Origin: Buttiauxella agrestis ATCC 33320
Lineage (GTDB): Bacteria > Pseudomonadota > Gammaproteobacteria > Enterobacterales > Enterobacteriaceae
Direction of reading: 5' to 3'
Length of the DNA: 64,000 nt
Assembly: GCA_024169445.1 (NCBI GenBank)
Contig: JALKFA010000001.1
Coordinates: 186,001 to 250,000, forward strand
Shown one piece after another: positions 38,732-47,495 of this stretch. Position 1 is the stretch's first letter, and each line of letters starts with the position of its first letter. A program made the translations under genes and the position numbers. Under the pieces are notes generated by a model, which saw only the letters and a list, made by a program, of their open reading frames with translations, made no database searches and was not told the DNA's origin.

Positions 38732-39679
38732 ATGATCAAGCTTGGCATCGTGATGGATCCCATCGCAAACATTAACATCAAGAAAGACTCCAGTTTTGCC
38801 ATGCTGCTGGAAGCCCAGCGCCGTGGTTACGAACTCCACTATATGGAAATGGCCGATCTGTATTTGATCAACGGTGAAGCGCATGCGCGCACCCGTCTGG
38901 TCACTGTCGAGCAGAACTACGATAAATGGTACGAATTTGGCAGCGAGCAAGATATTCAGCTTGCCGATCTCGACGTGGTGTTGATGCGCAAAGACCCGCC
39001 GTTTGATACCGAGTTTATCTACGCTACCTATATTCTTGAGCGCGCCGAAGAACAAGGCACGCTGATCGTTAACAAACCGCAGAGCCTGCGCGACTGTAAC
39101 GAAAAGTTGTTCACCGCCTGGTTTGCTGATTTAACCCCAGAAACACTTGTCACTCGCAACAAAGCACAGTTGAAAACATTCTGGCAAAAGCATGGCGACA
39201 TTATCCTCAAGCCGTTAGATGGCATGGGCGGCACGTCGATTTTCCGCGTCAAAGAAGGCGACCCTAACATTGGCGTTATTGCTGAAACACTAACAGAGCT
39301 GGGCAATCGTTACTGCATGGCGCAAAACTACCTGCCAGCCATTGTTGATGGCGACAAACGTGTTCTGGTTGTTGATGGTGAACCTGTTCCATATTGCCTG
39401 GCGCGTATTCCGCAAGGTGGTGAGACTCGTGGTAACCTGGCGGCTGGCGGTCGTGGCGAACCACGTCCATTGACTGAAAGCGATTGGGAAATTGCCCGCC
39501 GTGTCGGCCCAACATTGAAAGCCAAAGGATTGATTTTTGTTGGTCTGGATATCATCGGTGACCGCCTCACTGAGATTAATGTCACCAGCCCAACCTGCAT
39601 CCGCGAAATCGAAGCCGAGTTCCCTGTATCGATCACGGGTATGCTGTTCGACGCTATCGAAGTACGTCTGGCGAAATAG
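38732..39679 (+). CDS. gshB: Glutathione synthetase
   Basis: 315 residues (E. coli 316). It is an ATP-grasp ligase that joins gamma-glutamylcysteine and glycine. Features visible include the N-terminal G-I-V-M-D-P-I, the ATP-grasp P-L-D-G-M-G-G-T-S loop near 156-164, and the metal-binding G-L-D-I-I-G-D-R-L-T-E-I-N-V-T-S-P-T stretch near 271-288. It follows rsmE by 14 bp. A small GC-rich hairpin (ggccc-aaggat-gggcc) follows the stop. Confidence 0.98.
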   Translation: MIKLGIVMDPIANINIKKDSSFAMLLEAQRRGYELHYMEMADLYLINGEAHARTRLVTVEQNYDKWYEFGSEQDIQLADLDVVLMRKDPPFDTEFIYATYILERAEEQGTLIVNKPQSLRDCNEKLFTAWFADLTPETLVTRNKAQLKTFWQKHGDIILKPLDGMGGTSIFRVKEGDPNIGVIAETLTELGNRYCMAQNYLPAIVDGDKRVLVVDGEPVPYCLARIPQGGETRGNLAAGGRGEPRPLTESDWEIARRVGPTLKAKGLIFVGLDIIGDRLTEINVTSPTCIREIEAEFPVSITGMLFDAIEVRLAK

Positions 39680-39796
39680 CCTGCACCACCCCGGCCCAAG
39701 GATGGGCCGAGTGTCCAGTGCAGTTCAAAAGTGATAAACTGACTATTCCTCGCGCATCTAATGCCGCTTTTTCAACCGGAACCAGAACCTCTGACA

Positions 39797-40360
39797 ATGA
39801 ATTTACAGCATCACTTTCTAATTGCCATGCCGGCGCTCCAGGACCCTCTGTTTAAGCGTGCAGTCGTTTATATCTGTGAATACAGCGAAGATGGCGCAAT
39901 GGGGATAATCATCAATAAACCTCTCGAAAATCTTCAGGTTGACGGTGTTCTGGAAAAACTCAAAATCGATCCAGAGCCGCGTGACCCAGCCATTCGCCTT
40001 GATAAACCGGTGTTTATTGGCGGCCCACTGGCAGAAGACCGCGGTTTTATTCTGCACTCCCCACCGGACTGTTTTGCTTCAAGCATCCGAATTTCAGATG
40101 ACACAGTGATCACCACATCCCGTGATGTACTCGAAACCATTGGCACCGCAAAGCAGCCAGCCGATATTATTGTCGCGCTCGGCTACTCGTCGTGGGAAAA
40201 AGGGCAACTGGAACAAGAGATTTTAGACAACGCCTGGCTCACAGCACCAGCAGACGCGTCGATTCTTTTCCACACCCCTATTTCTGAACGCTGGCGTGAA
40301 GCAGCAAAATTAATCGGCATTGATATTCATAATATGCCTAGTGAAGCGGGGCACGCTTAA
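39797..40360 (+). CDS. yqgE: UPF0301 protein YqgE
   Basis: 187 residues from the ATG at 39797 ([11 protein letters not shown]), the E. coli length. It belongs to the AlgH/UPF0301 family, with the conserved G-G-P and W-E-x-G-Q-L-E-x-E motifs. Structures of relatives exist, but no enzymatic role is agreed. Its stop codon shares one base with the yqgF start (taATGa), so the two are co-translated. The earlier ATG at 39761 adds residues not found in homologues. Confidence 0.93.
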   Translation: MNLQHHFLIAMPALQDPLFKRAVVYICEYSEDGAMGIIINKPLENLQVDGVLEKLKIDPEPRDPAIRLDKPVFIGGPLAEDRGFILHSPPDCFASSIRISDDTVITTSRDVLETIGTAKQPADIIVALGYSSWEKGQLEQEILDNAWLTAPADASILFHTPISERWREAAKLIGIDIHNMPSEAGHA

Positions 40361-40779
40361 TGAGCAGCGGAACACTGTTATCCTTTGATTTCGGCACCAA
40401 AAGTATTGGTGTCGCCATCGGTCAGCGTATTACCCGAACGGCACGGCCTTTAACAGCACTGAAAGCACAAGACGGTACCCCTGACTGGAACGTCATCGAG
40501 AAAATCCTTAAAGAGTGGCAACCCGACGAAGTGATTGTTGGCTTACCTCTGAATATGGACGGTACCGAGCAACCGCTTACTGTCCGCGCAAGAAAGTTTG
40601 CCAATCGCCTGCATGGCCGTTTTGGTGTAAAAGTTTCGTTGCAAGATGAGCGCCTGAGTACCGTTGAAGCCCGTGCTGGTTTGTTTGAACACGGCGGTTT
40701 CCGCGCGCTTAACAAAGGCAGCATTGATTCAGCCTCTGCGGTCATCATTCTTGAAAGCTGGTTTGACTATAACCCTTAG
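40360..40779 (+). CDS. yqgF: Pre-16S rRNA nuclease YqgF (RuvX)
   Basis: 139 residues (E. coli 138). It has an RNase H-like fold with the first catalytic aspartate in [13 protein letters not shown] (Asp10), the D-E-R-L-S-T motif near 98-103 and the final D-S-A-S-A-V-I-I-L motif. The family is linked to 16S rRNA 5' maturation and was first named as a putative Holliday junction resolvase. It overlaps the yqgE stop. The 3' end overlaps that of the convergent hicB-like gene by 4 bp. Confidence 0.95.
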   Translation: MSSGTLLSFDFGTKSIGVAIGQRITRTARPLTALKAQDGTPDWNVIEKILKEWQPDEVIVGLPLNMDGTEQPLTVRARKFANRLHGRFGVKVSLQDERLSTVEARAGLFEHGGFRALNKGSIDSASAVIILESWFDYNP

Positions 40780-41240
40780 TCTTTTTTGCTATCAGGCATG
40801 TCTGAAGACGCACCGATCAGCTCATGCCTTGCCGCGACTGCCAGAAAATGGCTGCGATCCTTGTAACCAGATGACGGCTGTTTTACACGGTTATCAATCC
40901 GCTCCAAAAGTGCATCTGGCAGAGAAATATTGATTCGCTGCGGCTTCCCCTCCAAAGCTGACAAATCCACATCCACCAACAGCCACTGCTTGCAGTACGC
41001 GTATTCAGGATTTGCCGCATAAACAAATGGCCCGGCATCTTTAAGTTGGGTGATATCCATTCCTCGCTCAACCATGAAATCAACAATCGATAAAATCGCC
41101 TCGCGTACCATCAGTGCAATTTCATCTTGATTATCTGCCGCTGAAATACAGCCGAAATCATCATTGCATAACGCCGGCACAACCAGACCGAACGCTTCGT
41201 TCTCGTTTGCAGGCATCTCCACGCCAACAGAAAAAAACAT
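40776..41240 (-). CDS. HicB-family antitoxin-like protein (no HicA partner)
   Basis: 154 residues from the ATG at 41240 (M-F-F-S-V-G-V-E). The N-terminal HicB-like RNase H-type domain spans about residues 1-90, with [14 protein letters not shown]. The C-terminal ribbon-helix-helix ([15 protein letters not shown]) spans about 105-130 and should bind DNA. HicB antitoxins normally neutralise a HicA mRNA interferase encoded next door. No small HicA frame is present in 41241-41324 or on the other side, where the gene abuts yqgF. It is therefore a solitary HicB, probably a self-standing regulator or remnant. Confidence 0.8.
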   Translation of the reverse strand: MFFSVGVEMPANENEAFGLVVPALCNDDFGCISAADNQDEIALMVREAILSIVDFMVERGMDITQLKDAGPFVYAANPEYAYCKQWLLVDVDLSALEGKPQRINISLPDALLERIDNRVKQPSSGYKDRSHFLAVAARHELIGASSDMPDSKKD

Positions 41241-41324
41241 AGGCTTTACTCCTGAATTGGAAGAATCCATTGACCTTCTCTGAGATGAAAATCACACACA
41301 CGCAAACACACAGAAGCAATAATT

Positions 41325-42359
41325 CTAATCATCGGAATATCCCTCACCCCAGCCCTCTCCCCCAGGAGAGGGAGCAATACCAATACGACCTTCCGCACGT
41401 AACCGCGCTTGGCTGTGCGAAAAACTCTGCATGCCATATTGCTGCCCGGTTTGAATCTGCCCGAGCAACTGATGAGCTTTCCCTTCACGGATAAGGCTCG
41501 CTACGGCTGGTGTATTCACCAACAACTCGAACAAAGCCACCCTTCCACCCTGGGCATCAAGCTGTAATTTCTGCGCCAGCACCGCTTTTAAACTGCCGGC
41601 CAATTGGCTGCGCACCATGTTTTTTTCTTCCGCAGGAAAGACATCCACCAGCCGTTCTACAGCTTGTGCGGCTCCGCGAGTATGCAATGTTGCCAGTACC
41701 AGATGGCCTGTTTCCGCAGCGGTGAGCGCCAGGCGTATGGTTTCGCTATCGCGTAATTCCCCCAACAAAATCACATCGGGATCTTCACGCAATGCCGCAC
41801 GTAACGCTGCAGCAAACGAGCGGCAATGTGTGCCAGGTTCTCGTTGTTGAATCAGGCAGCGCTTTGATTGATGGACGAACTCAATAGGATCTTCCAGTGT
41901 CAGGATATGCCCATCTAGCTGATGGTTGAGATGCTCAACCATCGCCGCAAGCGTGGTGGATTTACCACTGCCTGTCGCTCCAGTCACCAGAATTAGTCCG
42001 TCTGGGGATTGCAACAATTCGGGGATCAACGGTGGAACATTTAGCGTCTCGAGTTTGGGACAGTCCGACGCCAATAACCGCAAGGCAAGTGAGTTGCCTT
42101 GCAGCTGGTGAAAAGCGTTCGCCCGCAACCGTACCCCTGACTTTAGCGTCACGGCGAAATCCACTTGCCCGCTTTCTTCCAGTTGTTCCTTTTGTGCTTT
42201 TGACAGCCAGTCATCAAGCAATGCTTGTGGTTCAGGCGCGCCGCCAGGCAGTAGTTCAAGCCGTCCTTGCCGCCGCCAACGAGCAGGAAGCTGCGCGCAC
42301 AGGTGTAGATCAGAGACATTATGCTTTACACTAAGGGCCACAATTTCTTCGATATCCAT
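41325..42359 (-). CDS. yggR: PilT-like ATPase YggR
   Basis: 344 residues from the ATG at 42359 (M-D-I-E-E-I-V-A), against about 326 in E. coli. It is a secretion/twitching NTPase of the PilT type. Walker A G-A-T-G-S-G-K-S-T is at 127-135, followed by the Asp box (L-E-D-P-I-E-F), the Walker B-like D-P-D-V-I-L-L-G-E-L and the His box T-G-H-L-V-L-A-T-L-H-T. No pilus genes are nearby, so the role is unclear. The last about 18 residues (P-S-P-G-G-E-G-W-G-E-G-Y) are encoded by a ctctccc repeat at 41341-41373. It is divergent from yggS, with 15 bp between start codons. Confidence 0.92.
   Translation of the reverse strand: MDIEEIVALSVKHNVSDLHLCAQLPARWRRQGRLELLPGGAPEPQALLDDWLSKAQKEQLEESGQVDFAVTLKSGVRLRANAFHQLQGNSLALRLLASDCPKLETLNVPPLIPELLQSPDGLILVTGATGSGKSTTLAAMVEHLNHQLDGHILTLEDPIEFVHQSKRCLIQQREPGTHCRSFAAALRAALREDPDVILLGELRDSETIRLALTAAETGHLVLATLHTRGAAQAVERLVDVFPAEEKNMVRSQLAGSLKAVLAQKLQLDAQGGRVALFELLVNTPAVASLIREGKAHQLLGQIQTGQQYGMQSFSHSQARLRAEGRIGIAPSPGGEGWGEGYSDD
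41341..41373. repeat. ctctccc-type palindrome inside the yggR 3' end
   Basis: ccctcaccccagccctctcc continues as cccaggagaggga. It shares the ccctcacccc and ccctctcccc words with the large inverted repeat between araA and araD (58096-58177). Here it is read through as coding sequence by yggR. Confidence 0.75.
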
Positions 42360-42374
42360 ATCACTTTCCAACCT

Positions 42375-43079
42375 ATGAACGAGATAACGCACAATCTGGC
42401 ACAGGTTCAGCACAAAATCTTAGCGGCAACTGAACGCTGCGGCCGTGCTCCAGAAGAAGTTACTTTGCTTGCAGTAAGCAAAACCAAGCCTGCAAGCGCT
42501 CTCGCAGAAGCGATTGCTGCCGGCCAACGCGCATTCGGTGAAAACTACGTGCAGGAAGGCGTGGATAAAATTCGTTACTTTGCCGATAACAGTGAAGCCA
42601 CACTGGAATGGCACTTTATTGGCCCTTTGCAGTCGAACAAAAGCCGTCTGGTGGCTGAACATTTTGACTGGTGCCACACCGTCGACAGGTTACGTATTGC
42701 TACTCGTTTAAGCGAACAACGCCCGGTTGAGCTTCCACCGCTTAACGTGCTGATTCAAATCAACATCAGTGATGAACAAAGCAAGTCTGGTATTGCGCTG
42801 AGCGAGCTTGAAACGCTTGCGGCTGGTGTCGCTGAATTACCGGGTTTGGTATTACGAGGTTTAATGGCGATCCCTGCCCCTGAGCCTGATTACGAGCATC
42901 AGTTAGCGGTTTGCCAGAAGATGGCAGCGGCTTTCGAATCGCTCAAAAACCGCTATGCAACGGTTGATACGTTGTCCCTGGGCATGACCGATGACATGGA
43001 CGCCGCGATTGCCGCAGGCAGCACCATGGTGCGCATTGGAACCGCTATTTTCGGCGCGCGGGATTACTCCGCTCGTTAA
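42375..43079 (+). CDS. yggS: PLP homeostasis protein YggS
   Basis: 234 residues from the ATG at 42375 (M-N-E-I-T-H-N-L), as in E. coli. It belongs to the YggS/PROSC fold-type III PLP-binding family, without known catalysis; loss disturbs vitamin B6 and amino acid pools. PLP is bound by Lys36 in A-V-S-K-T-K-P. The S-L-G-M-T-D-D-M-D and R-I-G-T-A-I-F-G motifs near the C-terminus bind the phosphate. It leads yggS-yggT-yggU-rdgB-hemW, all closely spaced or overlapping. Confidence 0.97.
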   Translation: MNEITHNLAQVQHKILAATERCGRAPEEVTLLAVSKTKPASALAEAIAAGQRAFGENYVQEGVDKIRYFADNSEATLEWHFIGPLQSNKSRLVAEHFDWCHTVDRLRIATRLSEQRPVELPPLNVLIQINISDEQSKSGIALSELETLAAGVAELPGLVLRGLMAIPAPEPDYEHQLAVCQKMAAAFESLKNRYATVDTLSLGMTDDMDAAIAAGSTMVRIGTAIFGARDYSAR

Positions 43080-43103
43080 TCACCATAATTATTGAGGAAC
43101 GCC

Positions 43104-43658
43104 ATGCTGACGTTGACTTTCCTGGTCAAAACACTGATTGAACTGTATGTGATGGTGCTATTGATTCGCATCTGGATGCAGTGGTCGCGTTGTGATTTTT
43201 ACAACCCTTTTGCACAGTTTATCGTCAAGATTACCCAGCCGATTGTCGGGCCACTGCGTCGGATAATCCCTTCAATTGGGCCGATCGATACTTCTTCCCT
43301 GTTGGTGGCGTTTATTCTCACCACGCTGAAGTACCCGATTCTGCTGCTTATTCAGGTCGGTGCGCTATCACTTGACCCAATGAACCTGCTGGTTGGCTTG
43401 TTATCGTTGCTCAAGTCCGCCGGTACGCTGGTATTCTGGGTGATTATTATTCGTTCGCTGATGAGCTGGATTAGCCAGGGTCGCAGCCCAGTAGAATATG
43501 TGCTGATGCAATTAACTGAACCGATGATGGCACCGATTCGCCGCATTATCCCGGCAATGGGCGGGATTGATTTCTCCGCGATGGTGGTGATTTTGATTCT
43601 GTATGCGCTGAACTACCTTGGTATGGATCTGTTCCCGGGGCTTTGGTTCTTGCTGTGA
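43104..43658 (+). CDS. yggT: YggT-family inner membrane protein
   Basis: 184 residues from the ATG at 43104 (M-L-T-L-T-F-L), with ribosome binding site gagga; E. coli has 188. Two tandem YGGT domains are visible, each with hydrophobic helices and a conserved R-R-I-I-P-x-x-G/I-D loop ([11 protein letters not shown] and [11 protein letters not shown]). Related proteins affect osmotic tolerance and, in other bacteria, septum or membrane organisation. The precise role is unknown. The stop overlaps the yggU GTG start. Confidence 0.93.
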   Translation: MLTLTFLVKTLIELYVMVLLIRIWMQWSRCDFYNPFAQFIVKITQPIVGPLRRIIPSIGPIDTSSLLVAFILTTLKYPILLLIQVGALSLDPMNLLVGLLSLLKSAGTLVFWVIIIRSLMSWISQGRSPVEYVLMQLTEPMMAPIRRIIPAMGGIDFSAMVVILILYALNYLGMDLFPGLWFLL

Positions 43659-43945
43659 GTGCAGTGAGTCAAACCGCAGACGGGCTGGTTTTACGGCTGT
43701 ACATTCAGCCGAAAGCCAGCCGCGATAGTATTGTCGGGCTGCATGGCGACGAACTAAAAGTCGCCATCACTGCCCCACCGATTGACGGCAAAGCTAACGC
43801 CCATCTGGTAAAATATCTGGCTAAACAGTTCAAAGTCGCCAAAAGTCAGGTGCTGCTTGAGAAAGGCGAACTGGGCCGCCATAAACAAATTAAAATTATC
43901 GACCCGCAACACATCCCGACGGAAGTCGCGGCATTGCTCGAATAA
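43655..43945 (+). CDS. yggU: DUF167 protein YggU
   Basis: 96 residues from a GTG at 43655 that overlaps the yggT stop (GTGA). This gives the E. coli length and N-terminus ([14 protein letters not shown]). DUF167 motifs are intact: [18 protein letters not shown] and [13 protein letters not shown] small alpha/beta cytoplasmic protein of unknown role. It lies between yggT and rdgB in the operon. Confidence 0.93.
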   Translation: MSAVSQTADGLVLRLYIQPKASRDSIVGLHGDELKVAITAPPIDGKANAHLVKYLAKQFKVAKSQVLLEKGELGRHKQIKIIDPQHIPTEVAALLE

Positions 43946-43973
43946 TTACCTAATTTCACAGGATTTTCTCACT

Positions 43974-44567
43974 ATGCAAAAAGTTGTCCTCGCGACCGGT
44001 AACGCCGGTAAAGTGCGTGAACTCGCCGATTTACTGAGCAATTTTGGTCTGGATGTCGTGGCGCAAACCGAACTGGGTGTGGAGTCTGCCGAAGAAACGG
44101 GCCTGACATTTATCGAGAACGCCATTCTGAAAGCACGCCATGCGGCGCAGATAACGGGTTTGCCAGCCATTGCTGACGATTCAGGTCTGGCGGTTGATGT
44201 GTTGGGTGGTGCGCCGGGGATTTATTCTGCCCGCTACGCAGGCTTAGAAGCCTCCGATCAGCAGAACCTCGAAAAGCTTCTGGCTACACTGAAAGATGTA
44301 CCAGACGAGCAACGCAAAGCGCGTTTCCATTGTGTGCTGGTTTATATGCGTCATGCAGAAGACCCCACTCCGCTGGTTTGCCACGGCAGTTGGGAAGGCC
44401 AGATTACCCGTGAAGCTGCGGGTGCCGGTGGCTTCGGCTACGATCCTATTTTCTTTGTCCCGAGTGAAGGCAAAACTGCCGCTGAATTGACTCGTGACGA
44501 AAAACGCGCCATTTCCCACCGCGGGCAAGCGCTAAAACTGTTACTGGAAGCAATGAAAAATGGCTAA
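43974..44567 (+). CDS. rdgB: Non-canonical purine NTP pyrophosphatase RdgB
   Basis: 197 residues from the ATG at 43974 ([10 protein letters not shown]), as in E. coli. A HAM1/Maf-like enzyme that hydrolyses dITP, XTP and ITP to monophosphates, keeping deaminated purines out of DNA. Substrate motifs T-G-N-A-G-K-V (8-14), the catalytic region A-D-D-S-G-L-A-V-D near 67-75 and the F-G-Y-D-P-I-F-F motif are present. It overlaps hemW by 8 bp. The frame extended upstream into yggU is a shadow. Confidence 0.97.
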   Translation: MQKVVLATGNAGKVRELADLLSNFGLDVVAQTELGVESAEETGLTFIENAILKARHAAQITGLPAIADDSGLAVDVLGGAPGIYSARYAGLEASDQQNLEKLLATLKDVPDEQRKARFHCVLVYMRHAEDPTPLVCHGSWEGQITREAAGAGGFGYDPIFFVPSEGKTAAELTRDEKRAISHRGQALKLLLEAMKNG

Positions 44568-45696
44568 TTTGCCACCACTGAGTCTCTATATTCACATCCC
44601 GTGGTGCGTGCAGAAGTGCCCCTACTGTGACTTCAATTCCCATGCACTTAAGGGCGACGTGCCGCACGATGAGTATGTCGCCCACCTGTTGCGCGATCTG
44701 GATATCGACGCGCCAATGGCACAAGGACGTGAAATAAAGACCATCTTTATTGGTGGTGGTACGCCTAGCCTGCTTTCAGGCGAGGCGATGCAAAACCTGC
44801 TGGACGGTGTGCGCGCGCGCCTGCCGCTGGCAGCCGATGCGGAAATCACAATGGAAGCTAACCCTGGAACGGTAGAAGCTGACCGTTTCGTGAGTTATCA
44901 GCGTGCTGGCGTGAACCGTATTTCTATTGGTGTGCAGAGTTTCAGCGAGCCTAAGCTCAAACGTCTGGGGCGTATTCATGATTCTGGTGAAGCGAAACGC
45001 GCGGCGAATCTGGCAAGCGGACTCGGTTTGCGCAGCTTTAACCTCGATTTGATGCACGGCCTGCCGGATCAATCGCTAGAAGAAGCGCTGGACGATTTGC
45101 GCCAGGCAATTGCACTCAACCCGCCGCATCTTTCCTGGTATCAGTTAACGATTGAGCCGAACACTTTGTTTAGTTCGCGTCCGCCAAAACTGCCGGACGA
45201 CGACGCATTGTGGGATATTTTCGAGCAAGGCGACAAGCTGCTGACTGCGGCAGGTTATCAGCAATATGAAACCTCGGCCTATGCTAAACCGGGTTACCAG
45301 TGCCAGCATAACCTGAACTACTGGCGCTTTGGCGATTACCTGGGGATTGGCTGTGGCGCACACGGCAAGGTAACGTTCGAAGACGGGCGCATTGTTCGTA
45401 CCGCGAAAACACGCCATCCACGCGGTTATATGGAAGGTAAATACCTCGACAAGCAGCACTATGTGGAACAAGCCGATAAACCGTTCGAGTTCTTTATGAA
45501 TCGTTTTCGTTTGCTCGAAGCGGCGCCACGCAACGAATTTAGCTTATATACCGGGCTTGATGAGTCGGTGATTCGCGCGCAGTTAGATGAAGCGATAGCT
45601 AAAGATTACCTGGTTGAGACTGAGGATTATTGGCAGATTACCGAGCACGGGAAGCTGTTTTTGAATTCGCTGTTGGAGCTGTTTTTGGCTGAATAA
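44560..45696 (+). CDS. hemW: Heme chaperone HemW
   Basis: 378 residues, as in E. coli. It is a radical SAM protein related to HemN but working as a heme-binding chaperone for respiratory enzymes. The 4Fe-4S cysteines are C16-x3-C20-x2-C23 in [10 protein letters not shown]; the HemN-specific extra Cys is absent, as typical for HemW. The G-G-G-T-P-S motif follows near residue 66. It is the last gene of the yggS operon. In E. coli yggM and ansB follow; here a REP cluster and setA do. Confidence 0.96.
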   Translation: MANLPPLSLYIHIPWCVQKCPYCDFNSHALKGDVPHDEYVAHLLRDLDIDAPMAQGREIKTIFIGGGTPSLLSGEAMQNLLDGVRARLPLAADAEITMEANPGTVEADRFVSYQRAGVNRISIGVQSFSEPKLKRLGRIHDSGEAKRAANLASGLGLRSFNLDLMHGLPDQSLEEALDDLRQAIALNPPHLSWYQLTIEPNTLFSSRPPKLPDDDALWDIFEQGDKLLTAAGYQQYETSAYAKPGYQCQHNLNYWRFGDYLGIGCGAHGKVTFEDGRIVRTAKTRHPRGYMEGKYLDKQHYVEQADKPFEFFMNRFRLLEAAPRNEFSLYTGLDESVIRAQLDEAIAKDYLVETEDYWQITEHGKLFLNSLLELFLAE

Positions 45697-45840
45697 TCAG
45701 GCATTGTCTGGCGGATGACGCTTGCGCTTATCCGCCCTACGAAAACCGATTTGCATTACTGGCGGATGACGCTGCGCTTATCCGCCCTATGAAATGCAGT
45801 TGTAGGTCGGATAAGCGCAAGCGTCATCCGACATTACTCC
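45697..45840. repeat. REP/BIME cluster at the hemW-setA junction
   Basis: Three REP-type palindromes: ggcggatgacgcttgcgctt-atccgccc near 45712, a second ggcggatgacg...atccgccc near 45761, and an inverted gtaggtcggataagcg...gtcatccgac near 45802. They fill the gap between the convergent genes hemW and setA. This is where synteny with E. coli changes. Confidence 0.85.
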
Positions 45841-45851
45841 AACACCAAAAC

Positions 45852-47030
45852 TTAAATATTCTTCACCCGGCTGGTCAAAACCAACGCAAACACCGCTAAC
45901 CCGGCAATCAACCAATACACTGAATAATGCCCAAAACTCTCGGTCAGCGCGCCTTGTAAAACCCCCGCCAGAATCACGCCCGTCGAAATACTATTGGTGA
46001 ACAACGTGGTCGCCGACCCCGGCCTGCCCGGCATCAAATCCTGGAACCACAACATGCCAATCCCGGCAACAATGCCGATAAATACCGCGTTAAATAGCTG
46101 AAGCAACAGCAGCGCCGTGCGGCTGTGGAACATAATGAGTCCGACGTAGAACAACACGCCGGCGGCTACGGCAATCACCATCATGCGCCGTTTACCAAAA
46201 CGCTTTACATAATAGCCCGCAAGGATCATCGCCGGGATCTCAAGCCCCGCCGCCGTCCCCATCAACAGCCCAGCCAGCGATTCGGGCAGGCCTAAATCAC
46301 TGCTGATCCACAACGGCATGTCGATGATATACATGGTGTTGCAGGTCCACATCAGCATCGAAGCGATAAACAACAGACGGACGTTTTTATCTTTCCAGCC
46401 GCTGACCTGGGTAAGCGCCACATCTGCGGGCTGCTCAATCCTTGCGACCGAGGGTAATGCGAAGAAAATCAACGCCAGCGAGATAACAAATATCCCCGCG
46501 GCGATAAGAAACATAGTGGTGAAGCCGTAGTTTAATGCCAGCATAAACGATAGCGGCGGGCCAATAACCCAGGCAAGCGAGAGCTGCGCACGCATTATCG
46601 AGCTGAACATCACCACTTCACGCGCTGAGTTATCGGCATATTCACGGGCAAGGGCAAATATTTGCGGCATCGCGGTGTTGGCAATAGAGGCGAACATCAC
46701 GCCAACGGTGATTAACGTCAGGTAATGACGGTTAAAAGCAAAAAGCACACAGTTTGCTACAGCCATCACGCAACAAACCATAATCAGTTTGCGACGATCG
46801 CCCCGGTTATCTGAACGCTTCGCCAACGCCAGACTGACGAGGATCCCGGCTATCGCATTGACGGTATAAAACAGGCCAACCCAGAATGGGCGCACTTCCA
46901 CTTCGCGACTTAAAAACAGGCTAAGAGTGGGCGCCTGGAGTGCCCCCGCAATCCCCATCATGAAAGCCACAATCATAAATGCGGCGTACACCGGGTTAAG
47001 GCGTCGTCCTTTGGTCAGAAACCAAATCAT
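45852..47030 (-). CDS. setA: Sugar efflux transporter SetA
   Basis: 392 residues, as in E. coli SetA. It is a major facilitator superfamily exporter of lactose, glucose and analogues, with twelve transmembrane helices. It starts M-I-W-F-L-T-K and keeps the family stretches A-F-M-M-G-I-A-G-A-L-Q-A-P and C-N-T-M-Y-I-I-D-M-P-L-W-I. Together with the upstream SgrS RNA it forms the glucose-phosphate stress response. In E. coli setA is also transcribed from the sgrS promoter by read-through. The start ATG at 47030 lies 113 bp from the sgrS terminator, with a short ERIC copy between. Confidence 0.95.
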   Translation of the reverse strand: MIWFLTKGRRLNPVYAAFMIVAFMMGIAGALQAPTLSLFLSREVEVRPFWVGLFYTVNAIAGILVSLALAKRSDNRGDRRKLIMVCCVMAVANCVLFAFNRHYLTLITVGVMFASIANTAMPQIFALAREYADNSAREVVMFSSIMRAQLSLAWVIGPPLSFMLALNYGFTTMFLIAAGIFVISLALIFFALPSVARIEQPADVALTQVSGWKDKNVRLLFIASMLMWTCNTMYIIDMPLWISSDLGLPESLAGLLMGTAAGLEIPAMILAGYYVKRFGKRRMMVIAVAAGVLFYVGLIMFHSRTALLLLQLFNAVFIGIVAGIGMLWFQDLMPGRPGSATTLFTNSISTGVILAGVLQGALTESFGHYSVYWLIAGLAVFALVLTSRVKNI

Positions 47031-47082
47031 GCAGAAAGATCCTTTTTACTTAAGCGGGTGATAAGTGTGCAAGGCCTCGACT

Positions 47083-47143
47083 ATACCCTAAATAATTCGA
47101 GTTGCGAGAAGGCGGCACTGCGGCTCGAAGAATGACGGGTATA
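47083..47143. repeat. Internally deleted ERIC element (61 bp)
   Basis: tataccctaaataattcgag at the left and cggctcgaagaatgacgggtata at the right are ERIC ends joined with loss of the central half. It lies between the sgrS terminator and setA. Confidence 0.85.
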
Positions 47144-47191
47144 AAAAAGCCAGCAGTAAAACTCTGCTGGCCAGGTGAAAACCACCAATTC

Positions 47192-47368
47192 TCAGTCACA
47201 CTTGCTGTCAGCGATTTGGTGCTCTACGAACGCGGACTCCCACTGCATTAAGTTCTCAAGCATCTCCAGACGTTGCTCTGCTTTCAGGCGAGCCAGCCAT
47301 CCAACAGAAACACTTTGGGTTGCGGCAAAATACTGTTGATAAAACTTAACCACTGGCGACCGTTTCAT
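47192..47368 (-). CDS. sgrT: SgrT small protein
   Basis: 58 residues from the ATG at 47368 (M-K-R-S-P-V-V-K-F-Y-Q-Q-Y-F). It matches E. coli SgrT (43 residues) in F-Y-Q-x-Y-F-x-A-T and in R-L-x-M-L-E-x-L-M-Q-W. SgrT inhibits glucose import by the PtsG permease. Two oddities are visible. The strong Shine-Dalgarno gaggaggt of the sgrS leader is separated from this ATG by the ERIC element. The C-terminus runs into the SgrS base-pairing region, with its TGA inside gtgtgactgag. Translation may use the weak tggggt at the ERIC end, or an in-frame ATG inside ERIC at 47428. Confidence 0.8.
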   Translation of the reverse strand: MKRSPVVKFYQQYFAATQSVSVGWLARLKAEQRLEMLENLMQWESAFVEHQIADSKCD

Positions 47369-47371
47369 AAA

Positions 47372-47495
47372 AACCCCAAATAATTCAAGTTGTGGGAAGG
47401 CGGCAAACGCGTGAGTCCCCAGGAGCATAGATAACTATGTGACTGGGGTGAACGCGAGTAGCCAACGCACCAACGACTTGAAGTATGACGGGGTT
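47372..47495. repeat. ERIC/IRU element inside sgrS (124 bp)
   Basis: aaccccaaataattcaagtt at the left and cttgaagtatgacggggtt at the right are inverted ends. The core gtgagtccccaggagcatag...ctatgtgactggggtgaacgc is a clear ERIC core. It lies between the inferred sgrS 5' end and the sgrT start codon. Confidence 0.93.

Noticed and set aside
45697-45851. Insertion sequence or transposase remnant at the hemW-setA junction
   Set aside because: Only REP-type palindromes are present. No transposase fragment or target duplication is visible.
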